DNA from: Polyangiaceae bacterium
GTDB lineage: Bacteria; Myxococcota_A; Polyangia; Polyangiales; Polyangiaceae
DNA: 64,000 nt
Assembly: GCA_016712345.1 (NCBI GenBank)
Contig: JADJRH010000011.1
Location: forward strand, 868,001 to 932,000
Reading direction: 5' to 3'
The position numbers and the translations under genes were made by a program. The notes under the pieces were generated by a model. The model did not search any database and had not been told where the DNA came from. It was given only the letters and a program-made list of their open reading frames with translations. The stretch's first letter is position 1. Every line of letters starts with the position of its first letter. Below are positions 37,072 through 46,211 of this stretch, in pieces.

Positions 37072-37588
37072 CGAGGCTGCGGTCCGACGGATCTACCCGT
37101 CAGGTGACCCAGTTTGGGAGGAGACCTGATTGACATCCATCACCCTTCAGGTCGGACCGTATAAAGCCGAGCCCCAACTGGCGCGTTGCGCGTCGGCTTG
37201 AGCCGAATCGCCGTTGCGGTAAGCAGTCACCCTCCCGACGCACGAGGCTGCGGTCCGACGGATCTACCCGTCAGGTGACCCAGTTTGGGAGGAGACCTGA
37301 TTGACATCCATCACCCTTCAGGTCGGACCGTATAAAGCCGAGCCCCAACTGGCGCGTTGCGCGTCGGCTTGAGCCGAATCGCCGTTGCGGTAAGCAGTCA
37401 CCCTCCCGACGCACGAGGCTGCGGTCCGACGGATCTACCCGTCAGGTGACCCAGTTTAGGAGGAGACCTGATTGACATCCATCACCCTTCAGGTCGGACC
37501 GTATAAAGCCGAGCCCGAACTGGCGCGTTGCGCGTCGGATTGAGCCGAATCGCCGTTGCGGTGAGCAGTCACCCTCCCGACGCACGAG
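37072..37588. repeat. Tandem array B, 171-bp unit, three copies
   Basis: Copies start at CGAGGCTGCGG at 37072, 37243 and 37414 (period 171) and the last closes with CGAG at 37585-37588. Copies are nearly identical; the third has a few single-base differences (TTTGGG to TTTAGG, CCCCAACT to CCCGAACT, GGCTTGAG to GGATTGAG, GGTAAGC to GGTGAGC). Each unit holds GGTCCGAC...GTCGGACC and GACCTGA...TCAGGTC inverted repeats, so hairpins are likely, and ends with AAGCAGTCACCCTCCCGAC, the inverse of the array A core. It ends 12 bases from the stop of the SprT-like gene. Confidence 0.9.
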
Positions 37589-37599
37589 CCCCAGAATAC

Positions 37600-38703
37600 C
37601 TATCTACCCAACAGCTTGGGGCCGGACGTTCCACCCCCCATCGGACGATGCAACTCAATGTTTCGCCCGGCCGCTCGCCCGTGGGCATGCGCTTCAGTGC
37701 GCGGGGATCCGCCAAAGCGCACATTTCGTATTCTGCGATGGCGGTTCCGGTAGAAATCGTCAAGGTCCGCGTCCTTCACCCAAACCAGACCGCGCTCCGC
37801 GTTTAGACTTTTTTCGCGATTCAGCTTTTCGTAAAAGCCTGTCATGACGCCCGTGATGAAGGGGCGCCTGTCGCGATTGTTGCGAATCCGCAGCGCGCGC
37901 TTGTGAAGTCGCCACAGAGTTTCTGCCGTATGGTGCAAAAAGTCGTGCACATACGACGCCATTTCAATGTTGGGTAGGGTGCCACACACTTCTAGAACGT
38001 GGCCCCAGATACCGTCGTGGGGGCGGTAGGCCGGCACCCAAATGCACTCCACAAAAAAGTGCGAGCCCAAGATGGCGCTCACAATTCGCCCCGCTTCGCT
38101 GACGCGGCCTGTGGCCTCGCCCAAATGCCGGAATGTGTACCCACGCTCAGCGCGTGCGGCCATTTGGTCAATGTTGTGTTTGAGCATGAGGCGCTGGGCC
38201 GCCGCCATGGCCGCCTGCGCTTCGTTTTCGTTGGAACTCTCAGCCAGGGCCAGGAGCTTCGCGATGCGTTCGAGCACCTTGATGGCTTCAGGATCGCCGG
38301 CCCCGGCTGCGGTGGGTACACCCGCCGCCGACGCGTCGATGCCAACTTGATCACAAACCTTTCGAAAAGCCGGCCCGTGAGACGTTTCGTCGGTGATGCC
38401 CAGCACTTCGACCACGTATTGGTGCGCCATTTCGTGCTTGAGCACTTCTATCGTGACGCCCCAGGGCTTTTCTAAAACCATCTTTTCTTGGAGTTCGATG
38501 GTTTTGGTGGCCACGTTGTACCGGCCGAGAAGCGTCATTGTGTCTGACAGCTCAACGTTGCAATAGCCGAGTTTTCCCCTGAATAAGTTGAAACTGATGC
38601 TCGCGTATTCGGTTCTGAGAACAAGCAACAGAGAGCGCCGCAGCTCGGCGGTGAGTTGCTCTGCTGCGGTCGCTTTGCGGGACGGCTGGTCCACCTCGGC
38701 CAT
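37600..38703 (-). CDS. SprT-like zinc metalloprotease fused to DUF2786
   Basis: About 367 residues from the ATG at 38703. The N-terminal SprT-like part has YNVATKTIELQEK and the zinc motif HEMAHQYV (HExxH), with GHGP-like SHGPAFRKVC. Next is a DUF2786-type segment (KVLERIAKLLALAESSNENEAQAAMAAAQRLMLKHNID), which is typical. The C-terminal part is rich in aromatic residues and Arg. SprT/SPRTN-type proteases in other organisms cut proteins bound to DNA, so a role in DNA-protein crosslink repair is possible here but is inference. Its 3' end touches array B. The upstream gap is shared with the divergent sulfatase gene. Confidence 0.85.
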   Translation of the reverse strand: MAEVDQPSRKATAAEQLTAELRRSLLLVLRTEYASISFNLFRGKLGYCNVELSDTMTLLGRYNVATKTIELQEKMVLEKPWGVTIEVLKHEMAHQYVVEVLGITDETSHGPAFRKVCDQVGIDASAAGVPTAAGAGDPEAIKVLERIAKLLALAESSNENEAQAAMAAAQRLMLKHNIDQMAARAERGYTFRHLGEATGRVSEAGRIVSAILGSHFFVECIWVPAYRPHDGIWGHVLEVCGTLPNIEMASYVHDFLHHTAETLWRLHKRALRIRNNRDRRPFITGVMTGFYEKLNREKSLNAERGLVWVKDADLDDFYRNRHRRIRNVRFGGSPRTEAHAHGRAAGRNIELHRPMGGGTSGPKLLGR

Positions 38704-38789
38704 GGCAAACCTGCCCTTAGCACAGTGTTTCGGGGGGCGAGCAGGACGATTCGTATTTTTTTTCAAGGTCGTGCTATGAGGACGGGGCT

Positions 38790-40805
38790 GTGCCCCCGCC
38801 TGTGACTCGCGACCAACCGATCGAACCTGCCACCGACTGCTATGTGAACAACGCGGCTCGCGCACCTTCCGCATCGAGAAACACCGTATTTCGTGCGGCG
38901 CGTGTGCGAGCGCTTCGAGGGGTTGCGCGGCTTCGGAGGCGGTACGGAGCGTTGCTTTTGGCGGTCCCCGCCTTGCTTGTGGTGGGTACAGACCTGCTCC
39001 TCCGGGGTGATCGCATTGCGGCGCTGCCCGGCAAATATTGGGGCAGCTACCTGGCGGCGGCGGTGGAGAGCGCCTTGTTTTGGGGGCTGCTCCTGTTCGT
39101 GGCGGCACGCAGACGGGGTGCTCTTCGGCACGTGGCGGCCGTGGCGTTTGTACTCCTTGCCGTCTGCGCAATGGGTACACAAGTGTACTTCCACAAGGCG
39201 TACGCGACCTACCTCAACTTGGACGCTACCCTGTTTGGTACGTCGTTTTCACACAGCGTTTTTGGTCAGCTCAAAGCCGATGCTGAAAACATTCTGACAA
39301 AGTTGACCCCTCCGTTTTTGCTTGCGGCGGCGCTTGTTTTTCTCACGCGGATGTTCGTTCGCCCCCGTCGCCGCAGGTTGGCAATGGGTCTGACAACGCT
39401 TGCACCCGTCATGTTGGTTGCCGTGTTCGTCATACCGTGTTCATACCGAAAGGTGCAGGCCTCCACTCCCGACGTGATTTATTTTCATGCGCTCGGCGGG
39501 CTTGCAAAAAAGGTCATGGGGTTGGGTGACAATCTTCAGGTGCAAATTCGTCCCGGGTTACGAAATCCGCCTAAAATGCCCACTCTTTCAGCCAACTCAA
39601 CAGCGGGAAGTTTGCCAAAAAAGCCGGCGCGCAATGTGGTGTTTGTGCTCACCGAAAGCGTTCGTGCGGATGTGGCTTGTTCGGCGTTTACCGACAGTTG
39701 TCCGGCCCAGCCTGAAACCAACGCGGCGGTTCCCAATCGCATTGCGTTGCCTCAACTCCGTTCAAACGCGTCGACAACGGCCATTCAACTGGCGGTTTTG
39801 TGGTCCGGGTTGGAACCTTCGGCTTCGCGACAGGAGCTTCATGCGGCGCCGCTTTTGTTTGACTATGCCCACGCCGCGGGGATTGATACAGCCTATTGGA
39901 CAAGCCATCACATGATGTTTGCCAATTCGCGCTTGTGGGTTCAGGATCTACCCACTTCTCACCGGATCGGTGCAACCGATCTCGACCCGCTTGCCGATAT
40001 TGACTTGGGAGCAAACGACGCGTTTTTGACCGAGCGGGTAGAAAAAGAAATTGGAGAACTGAAAGAGCCCTTTTTTGCGGTGATTCACTTTGGAAATACC
40101 CATGTGCCGTACATGGTCGATCCCGCTCAATCGCCATTTCAACCGTCGGAAGACAGCAAAGACGAGGCGAAAAACGAGGCTTACAAGAACTACTACAAAA
40201 ACGCTGTCTACCTTCAGGACAAATCCATCGGGCGAATGCTCCGGTTTTTGAAGAAGGCTCCTTTTGCCGATCGAACAGTGATTGTGTACACGTCTGACCA
40301 CGGCGAAGCATTTCGCGAACATGGTCAACTTGGCCACACCGGGGCAATTCTCGATGAAGAAATTCGAGTCCCCGGTTGGGTAGACGCTCCGGCCGGCACG
40401 TTGAGCGATGCGGAAAAGGCGGCGCTTGAAAAAAACAAAACAGCGCTGCTTTTTCATACCGACTTTACCCCCACAATGCTTGACCTGATGGGGCTTTGGG
40501 ATGAGCCGCAGATTGCCTCCTACAAAGGCAAAATGGTAGGTCACAGCTTCATTCGGCCGTTTGGCCCCGAGCGCGAAACAATGACCTTGGCAATGACAAA
40601 TTGCAGCGGGGTCTGGGGGTGCGCTTACAAAAACTGGGGGGTGATGCGGGGCTCGCTCAAGGTGGAAGGGCGAGAGTGGAATGCGGGGTATCGATGTTAT
40701 GATGTGCTGGCCGACCCGCTTGAAAAAAACGATTTAGGCGCGGCCTGCAACGACCTTGTGGACTATGCAAACAAGGTGTTTGGTGAACCCCCCAGCGGTA
40801 AGTGA
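38790..40805 (+). CDS. Membrane-anchored sulfatase-like / LTA-synthase-like phosphotransferase
   Basis: 671 residues from a GTG at 38790. The N-terminal 220 residues hold four to five membrane helices (ALLLAVPALLVVGTDLLL, AALVFLTRMF). A periplasmic alkaline-phosphatase-superfamily domain follows: NVVFVLTESVRADVA (with a Ser/Thr nucleophile position), HFGNTHVPYM, VIVYTSDHGEAFREHGQLGH (the metal-binding DHG...H). This is the architecture of LtaS, EptA and OpgB-type enzymes that transfer phosphoethanolamine, phosphoglycerol or similar to envelope molecules. The substrate cannot be told. It is divergent from the SprT-like gene with 86 bases between. Confidence 0.85.
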   Translation: MPPPVTRDQPIEPATDCYVNNAARAPSASRNTVFRAARVRALRGVARLRRRYGALLLAVPALLVVGTDLLLRGDRIAALPGKYWGSYLAAAVESALFWGLLLFVAARRRGALRHVAAVAFVLLAVCAMGTQVYFHKAYATYLNLDATLFGTSFSHSVFGQLKADAENILTKLTPPFLLAAALVFLTRMFVRPRRRRLAMGLTTLAPVMLVAVFVIPCSYRKVQASTPDVIYFHALGGLAKKVMGLGDNLQVQIRPGLRNPPKMPTLSANSTAGSLPKKPARNVVFVLTESVRADVACSAFTDSCPAQPETNAAVPNRIALPQLRSNASTTAIQLAVLWSGLEPSASRQELHAAPLLFDYAHAAGIDTAYWTSHHMMFANSRLWVQDLPTSHRIGATDLDPLADIDLGANDAFLTERVEKEIGELKEPFFAVIHFGNTHVPYMVDPAQSPFQPSEDSKDEAKNEAYKNYYKNAVYLQDKSIGRMLRFLKKAPFADRTVIVYTSDHGEAFREHGQLGHTGAILDEEIRVPGWVDAPAGTLSDAEKAALEKNKTALLFHTDFTPTMLDLMGLWDEPQIASYKGKMVGHSFIRPFGPERETMTLAMTNCSGVWGCAYKNWGVMRGSLKVEGREWNAGYRCYDVLADPLEKNDLGAACNDLVDYANKVFGEPPSGK

Positions 40806-40810
40806 TCCGT

Positions 40811-43660
40811 TTACGGGTAGAAGCAGATGTCGCCGCCCGATGCGCCTTTGGCGGGGATCATGAAGGGCGCTTCGCTTTCGTCAATTGAAAGAACGTAGGC
40901 GACGAGTTGCTGTTTTTGGGCCGGGGTGGGGTTAAACACCTGGGCAATCGCCGATTGGTAGTGAGCCTTGAAAACGTCGTCGAACGCTTCTTCAAGAGTG
41001 CGCGCTTGACCGGCGTGGAAGTAGGGCGCACCGACCTGCATACCGAGGAGGGAAGGCGGGTTGAAGCCGCGACCTGAATCGGCGTTGCCTTGAGCCGCGG
41101 TTGTCATGTCCTGACGGAGTTCAGCCACACCCACGGCCGCGGGGGCAACGTTGAATGTACCCACCGGGCGAAGGATGCACTGAATTTGCTCGGCACCGGG
41201 CGGATTGCCGGCGCGCATGCGCGTTGCGGGCAGTGGCATGGCCATGGGGTTGATCGGCCACAAAGCCTGCGGGAAGCCGTTGAGGGCAACGTTCCAGTCA
41301 ATGTTGGAAAGGGAGGCAGGCGAGGCATCTGCGGTGGCCGCGTTTGCGGTATTGCCAACCGGGTAGAACACCGTGGAGATGGTCCACTTTCCACCGCTGT
41401 GGCATCCAACGCAGTTTCCCTTGGCCGAGTTTCCAAAGAGATCTTTACCGGCTGTTACGTCGGCGGCAACCAGATTGGTTGGGCGACGCGGTGAGCGAAC
41501 CGAGCGCGCGTACGCACTCAACTCGTTCCAGTCGGTGAGTACACCATGCGGACCGGGGCCCACGCCCATGGGATCGGCGGTGTCTGCCGAAGAGCCTTGC
41601 AGACCTTGTTGGGGAGGTGAGATCGTGCCGGTGTTGATGCGGTCCGTGTTGGCCGGTGGGCTCGAAATGGTGGAAACAATGGCTCCAACACCGCCGGAGA
41701 CGCCGCGCGTATTGCCTTCAAAGTCCGCAAATTCGTCAAAGATGGCAGTCCAGTTGAAAATGCGACGATCGCTCGGGTCCGCCGTATTGTACGACCCGTC
41801 GATGCTTGTGGACTGGCGCGGACCGCGTGCGAAATACCAGGTAACGTTGTCAGTCAGACCGTCGATATGGCAGGCCGCGCAGGAACCCCAACCTTCCCCT
41901 CGGAGTGACCATCTACCCAGACCTGTCACGAAGAACCGTTTCCCTTTGAGAACCTCTTCTTGAGGCGTTCCAGCACCGGGAAGGTCAGACGATTGGGTGA
42001 TGCGGAAGTCGTCCACCTGATTGCCGGCAATCGACTGCGCGTTGAACTCAATCGCCGTCACGTCGCGCGAACCTTCGTTGGCAACAAAGCCGTTTGCCTG
42101 AGTGTGAGCGGTGACAATACCAATGGGCATGCGAATGAGCGTGTCGCCCGTGGGCTTGCGCATATTGATAAAGTTGTTGGTGGCCGATCCGACAGCCGTG
42201 ACGGTGCCGTTATTGATCGTCAACCGGAACACCGCGTCGGTGCCCATGGCGGACACGTAGGCAAAGTTGGAAACGAAGTCCAGGTCGGTGGGCAAGAGCG
42301 GCATGCGCTTGCCAAAGTTGTTCATGAGCGCATCAAACTTGGCATCGAGAACGGTTGTGGAACCTGACCCGTCGGCCAGATTGATAATGCTCAATGCCGG
42401 ATGGGTAGTTGTCTTGACATCGGTTGTGTTGGCGTTGCAGATAAGGGTGTTGGGATTGCATGTTCCACCCACGGCGCCGCAATCGGCGGCTTCGGTGAGA
42501 ACAGTGCAGGCTCCGTTCGGGTTTTTGCCTGCAAACACGCCTACCGGGCCTTTGGGGGATGCGCATGTGCTTGTCACGTACGCAAAGCCGTCCTTTAAGG
42601 TGACCGAGCCGACCTGGTTGGGGAAACATCCCGTCATACCATTGTTGTGGTCAACAAAGCCGGTATTGGCAACCGCGGGTAGATCGTGGGTGGCCGGCAT
42701 TTCATCGGAGATCTTGAACTTGTAAATCAGGCCTTTTTTGCTCACGTCGGCGTTTGAGCCATTGGCGGCTTCGGCCTCGGTTCGAACGGCGAACCACTCT
42801 GTGATGACCACGCTTTCGTCGGAATCGAGAGCATCGCCGTTGTTGGTGATGGCGATCGCGCGCGGGTGGGCGAGCGACGGTCGAGCGGTTACGTTGCCGA
42901 GAAGTCCGGTGTCGGCGATGGTTTTGTTCAGGTCGATTGTGCCGGTGACTGTCATTGTCTCGGCGTCAATCTTGGAAACAGTGCCGTCTACCCAATTGGT
43001 CACGTAGAGTGTGTTGTTGTTGGGGGTGATGGCAATGCCGCTCGGTTCGGATCCGACAGTGACCGACTTACCCAGTGTGGGCATGCCTTTCAGGTCGAGA
43101 ATTTCAAACACTTTTTGATCTTTTCGAGCGACAACGTAGGCGCGCTCGCCGCATGCATCCACGGCGACTTGCCACGGCTCACTACCCGCGCCCAAGCTCA
43201 CCTCGGCGGTTTTTGTCATGGTGGGATCGCCGCCGGCAAAGTCCACCTTCATCACCGTGACGCTGCCTACGTCGCGGTTGACGGTGACCAGCACCTCGTC
43301 CACGTTGTCGAGGGCGAGAGCCGATCCGCGGGTTGCTGAAACGGCCGTTGTTGCACAAAGGGTAGGTGCGGTCCCACCGGTTCCAGAGGATGTGGTGGTT
43401 CCACCTGTGCCTCCGGTTCCACCGGTGGCGCCGGTTCCACCGGTTCCACCGGTGGTGCTTGACGAAGTGGTGTCTCCGCCTGTTCCACCTGTGCTGCTTG
43501 TTGATGAAGTGGTAGATCCGCCGGCAGCACCGGTTCCCCCTGTGCCTCCTCCTCCCGTTCCTGTACTACCGTCGTCGCATCCCGTGGCGAACGCGGTGGT
43601 AATTGCTACGAGCCCAAGTAAGAACTGACCTGTCATTCGAGTAGAGCCGGAAACGCGCAT
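40811..43660 (-). CDS. Di-haem (cytochrome c peroxidase-like) lipoprotein with YVTN beta-propeller
   Basis: 949 residues. Lipobox FATGC, then a long Gly/Thr/Ser linker (residues about 33-97). The middle is a YVTN-type propeller (GIAITPNNNTLYVTNW). The C-terminal third has two CxxCH haem motifs: CAACH and CVGCH, with a third-like region FHAGQARTLEEAFDDVFKAH seen in MauG/CCP-type di-haem proteins. Start at ATG 43660 is supported by GGAGGAG seven to nine bases upstream. It would be exported and tied to the outer membrane or periplasm and could carry out peroxide or electron transfer chemistry, but the partner is unknown. Confidence 0.85.
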   Translation of the reverse strand: MRVSGSTRMTGQFLLGLVAITTAFATGCDDGSTGTGGGGTGGTGAAGGSTTSSTSSTGGTGGDTTSSSTTGGTGGTGATGGTGGTGGTTTSSGTGGTAPTLCATTAVSATRGSALALDNVDEVLVTVNRDVGSVTVMKVDFAGGDPTMTKTAEVSLGAGSEPWQVAVDACGERAYVVARKDQKVFEILDLKGMPTLGKSVTVGSEPSGIAITPNNNTLYVTNWVDGTVSKIDAETMTVTGTIDLNKTIADTGLLGNVTARPSLAHPRAIAITNNGDALDSDESVVITEWFAVRTEAEAANGSNADVSKKGLIYKFKISDEMPATHDLPAVANTGFVDHNNGMTGCFPNQVGSVTLKDGFAYVTSTCASPKGPVGVFAGKNPNGACTVLTEAADCGAVGGTCNPNTLICNANTTDVKTTTHPALSIINLADGSGSTTVLDAKFDALMNNFGKRMPLLPTDLDFVSNFAYVSAMGTDAVFRLTINNGTVTAVGSATNNFINMRKPTGDTLIRMPIGIVTAHTQANGFVANEGSRDVTAIEFNAQSIAGNQVDDFRITQSSDLPGAGTPQEEVLKGKRFFVTGLGRWSLRGEGWGSCAACHIDGLTDNVTWYFARGPRQSTSIDGSYNTADPSDRRIFNWTAIFDEFADFEGNTRGVSGGVGAIVSTISSPPANTDRINTGTISPPQQGLQGSSADTADPMGVGPGPHGVLTDWNELSAYARSVRSPRRPTNLVAADVTAGKDLFGNSAKGNCVGCHSGGKWTISTVFYPVGNTANAATADASPASLSNIDWNVALNGFPQALWPINPMAMPLPATRMRAGNPPGAEQIQCILRPVGTFNVAPAAVGVAELRQDMTTAAQGNADSGRGFNPPSLLGMQVGAPYFHAGQARTLEEAFDDVFKAHYQSAIAQVFNPTPAQKQQLVAYVLSIDESEAPFMIPAKGASGGDICFYP

Positions 43661-43961
43661 GTCTCCTCCAGGGGCAGGATAAAATATGTCCTACCCACAG
43701 TCCGGGTAAGAAGCCCACTCGAGTTGCGTTTGGAGAACGGCCCGAACCGCTTTCTAGGCCGAACGCGTCCCCGAACGCGCAACGCGAGTCAAATGAGAGT
43801 GCCCCCGAAATGGCTTTTTCGATAGCCCGAGAAAAATAATGGACCCCATAGTCAACGCCTATGGCAGAGGGGCGTCGAACGAAGCCGAACTGCTGTACGC
43901 TTGTTCGGCTTCACCCAAACGACGCGCCGTTTTCTTCACCGAAATCCGAGCCGACGCACCG
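43661..43961. other. Divergent gap between the di-haem gene and the LysR gene
   Basis: The 301-base gap carries the ribosome-binding site of the di-haem gene and, for that gene, an AT-rich stretch (ACATATTTTATCC) that could be a -10 region. The remainder shows no repeat or hairpin that I could support. Confidence 0.4.
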
Positions 43962-44856
43962 ATGGATCTCACTCAACTTCGCTACTTTTGCACCATTGCC
44001 GAACACGGCTCAATGACCGCGGCCGCCCGCGCGCTTCGCGTGAGCCAGCCCACAGTGACGGTGGCCGTAAAAAAATCTGGAAGATGAGTTGAAGACAACG
44101 CTCGTCCTGCGAAATAGGAGCGGCGTAACGCTCACGCGCACGGGGGAAGAATTGCTTCGGTACGCGCACGACGTGCTGCACACATTGGAGCGCGCCGAGC
44201 AGGCGATTTTAGGAATTGAAACGGAAGCCGCGGGCCGTTTTGTGGTGGGGTGTCACGAGTCGCTCGGAGCTTATTTTTTGCCCGATTTGATGTTGCATCT
44301 GCTCGAAGCGGCGCCGCGAATTGAGCTGTCTTTGTGGAATGGAACATCGGCCGCTGTGCATGATGCCGTGATCGCGAGGCAGGTGGATTTCGGCCTTGTG
44401 GTGAACGCTCGTGAACACCCGGAGTTGGTGATCGTTGAACTGTTTCGTGACGCTGTGGATGTGTTTGTGGCCGCCCATTTGCTCGAAAAAAATAGCCCGC
44501 GCGACTTGTTTCGAAATCGTCCGCTGGTGTTTGCGGGGCGCGTTGAACAGTGCCGATCGCTCATTGATCAACTCGGTGCAGCCGGGCTTGTTCCTGCGCG
44601 ACTTTTGTCATGTGGTGATCTTGAATTGACAAAAAGTTTGGCGCTGACGGGTGTGGGCGTTGCGCTCTTGCCGCGTCGTGTCGCGGCGTACGGTCAACGT
44701 GGAAAGCTCGTTCGACTCGATCCCGACCTTCCATTTTTTCCCGATCAAATAAGCCTCATTTATCGGGCCGACATGCACCGAACAAAAGCGGCAATGCGTT
44801 TGAAAGAAGAGCTGGTGGCGCACGGTAAACGCCTCACCGCTGAAAACCCCGTTTAG
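43962..44856 (+). CDS. LysR-family transcription regulator, frameshifted at 44069-44075
   Basis: The N-terminal HTH reads DLTQLRYFCTIAEHGSMTAAARALRVSQPTVTVAVK. The frame then breaks in a run of seven A (44069-44075). With one A removed it reads AVKNLEDELKTTLVLR, exactly the LysR linker pattern, and continues to LRYAHDVLH and the substrate-binding domain. About 298 residues once repaired, the usual LysR length. It may control the FadL-like cluster just downstream or the divergent di-haem gene. The inducer is unknown. Confidence 0.8.
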
Positions 44857-44873
44857 TGTTAGCATCGCGCGCA

Positions 44874-46211
44874 ATGTCGGTGATGCGTTGGAAGGTGACA
44901 GCGCTTTCGGCGCTTTCGGCAATTGCACATGCGAACGCGGCGACAGCCGGCGCATTTGAAGTTGTCGGTGCGGATCCGGTGGGCGTTGCTGAAGCTTCGG
45001 CCCGCGTCGCTCGCGCGTCGGATGGGGCGGCGGCGTTTTATAATCCGGCCGGACTCGCGATGGGGCGCGGTGTGGGCATTTTGGTGGCTCCACTTCTAAT
45101 GGGGTCAACACTCCAAATCCAGGGAAAAACAAGCTCCATCAGCGATCCGTTTGGGTTTTGCATCACCGCTCACGGCACGGTGCCGCTCAAGAGTTTTTTG
45201 GAAGATCGCATTCGCGTGGGCATTGCGATGTTTGTTCCGCCCGAGGCGGCAATTCACCTGCTGGTGGCGCAACCGACAGCTCCTCAACTCCCTTATTTTG
45301 ATAATCGAACGCAGCGGCTCATGGTGGAGCCCGCGTTTGCTGTACGCATCACCGACGCGTTTTCGGTGGGCGCTGGAGTGAACGTGCTCGGTGGCGTGAA
45401 AGGCCCGGCCGATGTTCGTCCCGGTGCGAGCGGCGCGCCTGAGCCGCGGCTCTCGATTGACGCAACCACACAGATCGCGGCTCAGGTGGGTGTACGCTTT
45501 GACCTGACAGAACGTGTACACTTGGGCGCGGCTTACCGTCAGGAATTTAAAGTACCGGTGTTTGTAGCCACGCAGGCGCAAGTGGGTGGAATTGAGCTTT
45601 CTGCGGATGTGGACTTGGAACATGCCATGTTTGACCCTCACACGATTGTTGTGGGGGCGGCATTTGAGTTGGGTCGATTTGATGTGGAGATCGACGCCTC
45701 TTATTCGATGTGGTCACTTTACCAAGGGCCGGTGCTCGGGGTAAGGGCTGAACTGCCCGGCGCTCTGCTCACCTCGGAAGAAAGGCGTTCGCTCTTTCGA
45801 GATGTGGCTACCCTCCGCGTGGGAGGTGGGTATGGAATTGACGTGGGTAGGCGGTCTGAATTGGTGTTTCACGCGGGCACAGGGGTGGAGCCTTCGATTT
45901 TGCGATCTACCCGTCAGGGAACAACCAACTTCGCCGACGGAACAAAGGTGTTCGGTGGGCTCGGGGCTTCGTTGTCGCTCAGGGATGTGTTGCCCAAAAC
46001 GCTGCGATTTAGCCTTGGTTTGGGGCTGACAGCAATGCTCGACAAAACCATCGAAAAAGTGGCATGTTCGCGTGCCCCATGCCCTCCCGACACAGTGTCA
46101 GGGCCGGATGCAAAAAATCCGTCGGTGGGCATTGATAATGCGGGCTACCCAACGCTCAAAAGCGGCGGGGCGCTACTCACCGGAACTCTCGGCGTGGGGG
46201 TTGACCTATGA
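44874..46211 (+). CDS. Outer membrane FadL/OmpP1-family transport protein
   Basis: About 445 residues starting at ATG 44874 (a GTG at 44856 overlapping the LysR stop is also possible). The signal peptide (ALSALSAIAHANAATA) is followed by the FadL N-terminal signature SDGAAAFYNPAGLAM and repeated amphipathic strands with AVRITDAFSVGAGVNV. FadL-family proteins form 14-stranded barrels that take up hydrophobic molecules such as fatty acids or aromatics. The stop overlaps the next start (ATGA at 46208), and the LysR gene precedes it. Confidence 0.85.
   Translation: MSVMRWKVTALSALSAIAHANAATAGAFEVVGADPVGVAEASARVARASDGAAAFYNPAGLAMGRGVGILVAPLLMGSTLQIQGKTSSISDPFGFCITAHGTVPLKSFLEDRIRVGIAMFVPPEAAIHLLVAQPTAPQLPYFDNRTQRLMVEPAFAVRITDAFSVGAGVNVLGGVKGPADVRPGASGAPEPRLSIDATTQIAAQVGVRFDLTERVHLGAAYRQEFKVPVFVATQAQVGGIELSADVDLEHAMFDPHTIVVGAAFELGRFDVEIDASYSMWSLYQGPVLGVRAELPGALLTSEERRSLFRDVATLRVGGGYGIDVGRRSELVFHAGTGVEPSILRSTRQGTTNFADGTKVFGGLGASLSLRDVLPKTLRFSLGLGLTAMLDKTIEKVACSRAPCPPDTVSGPDAKNPSVGIDNAGYPTLKSGGALLTGTLGVGVDL

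Noticed and set aside
36664..37588. CRISPR array
   Set aside because: The repeat units are 110 and 171 bases and the whole unit, including the part that would be spacer, is repeated. No cas genes are nearby.
43380..43560. Simple-sequence repeat of GGTTCCACC type
   Set aside because: It is the codon pattern of the Gly/Thr/Ser linker of the di-haem lipoprotein, not a separate element.
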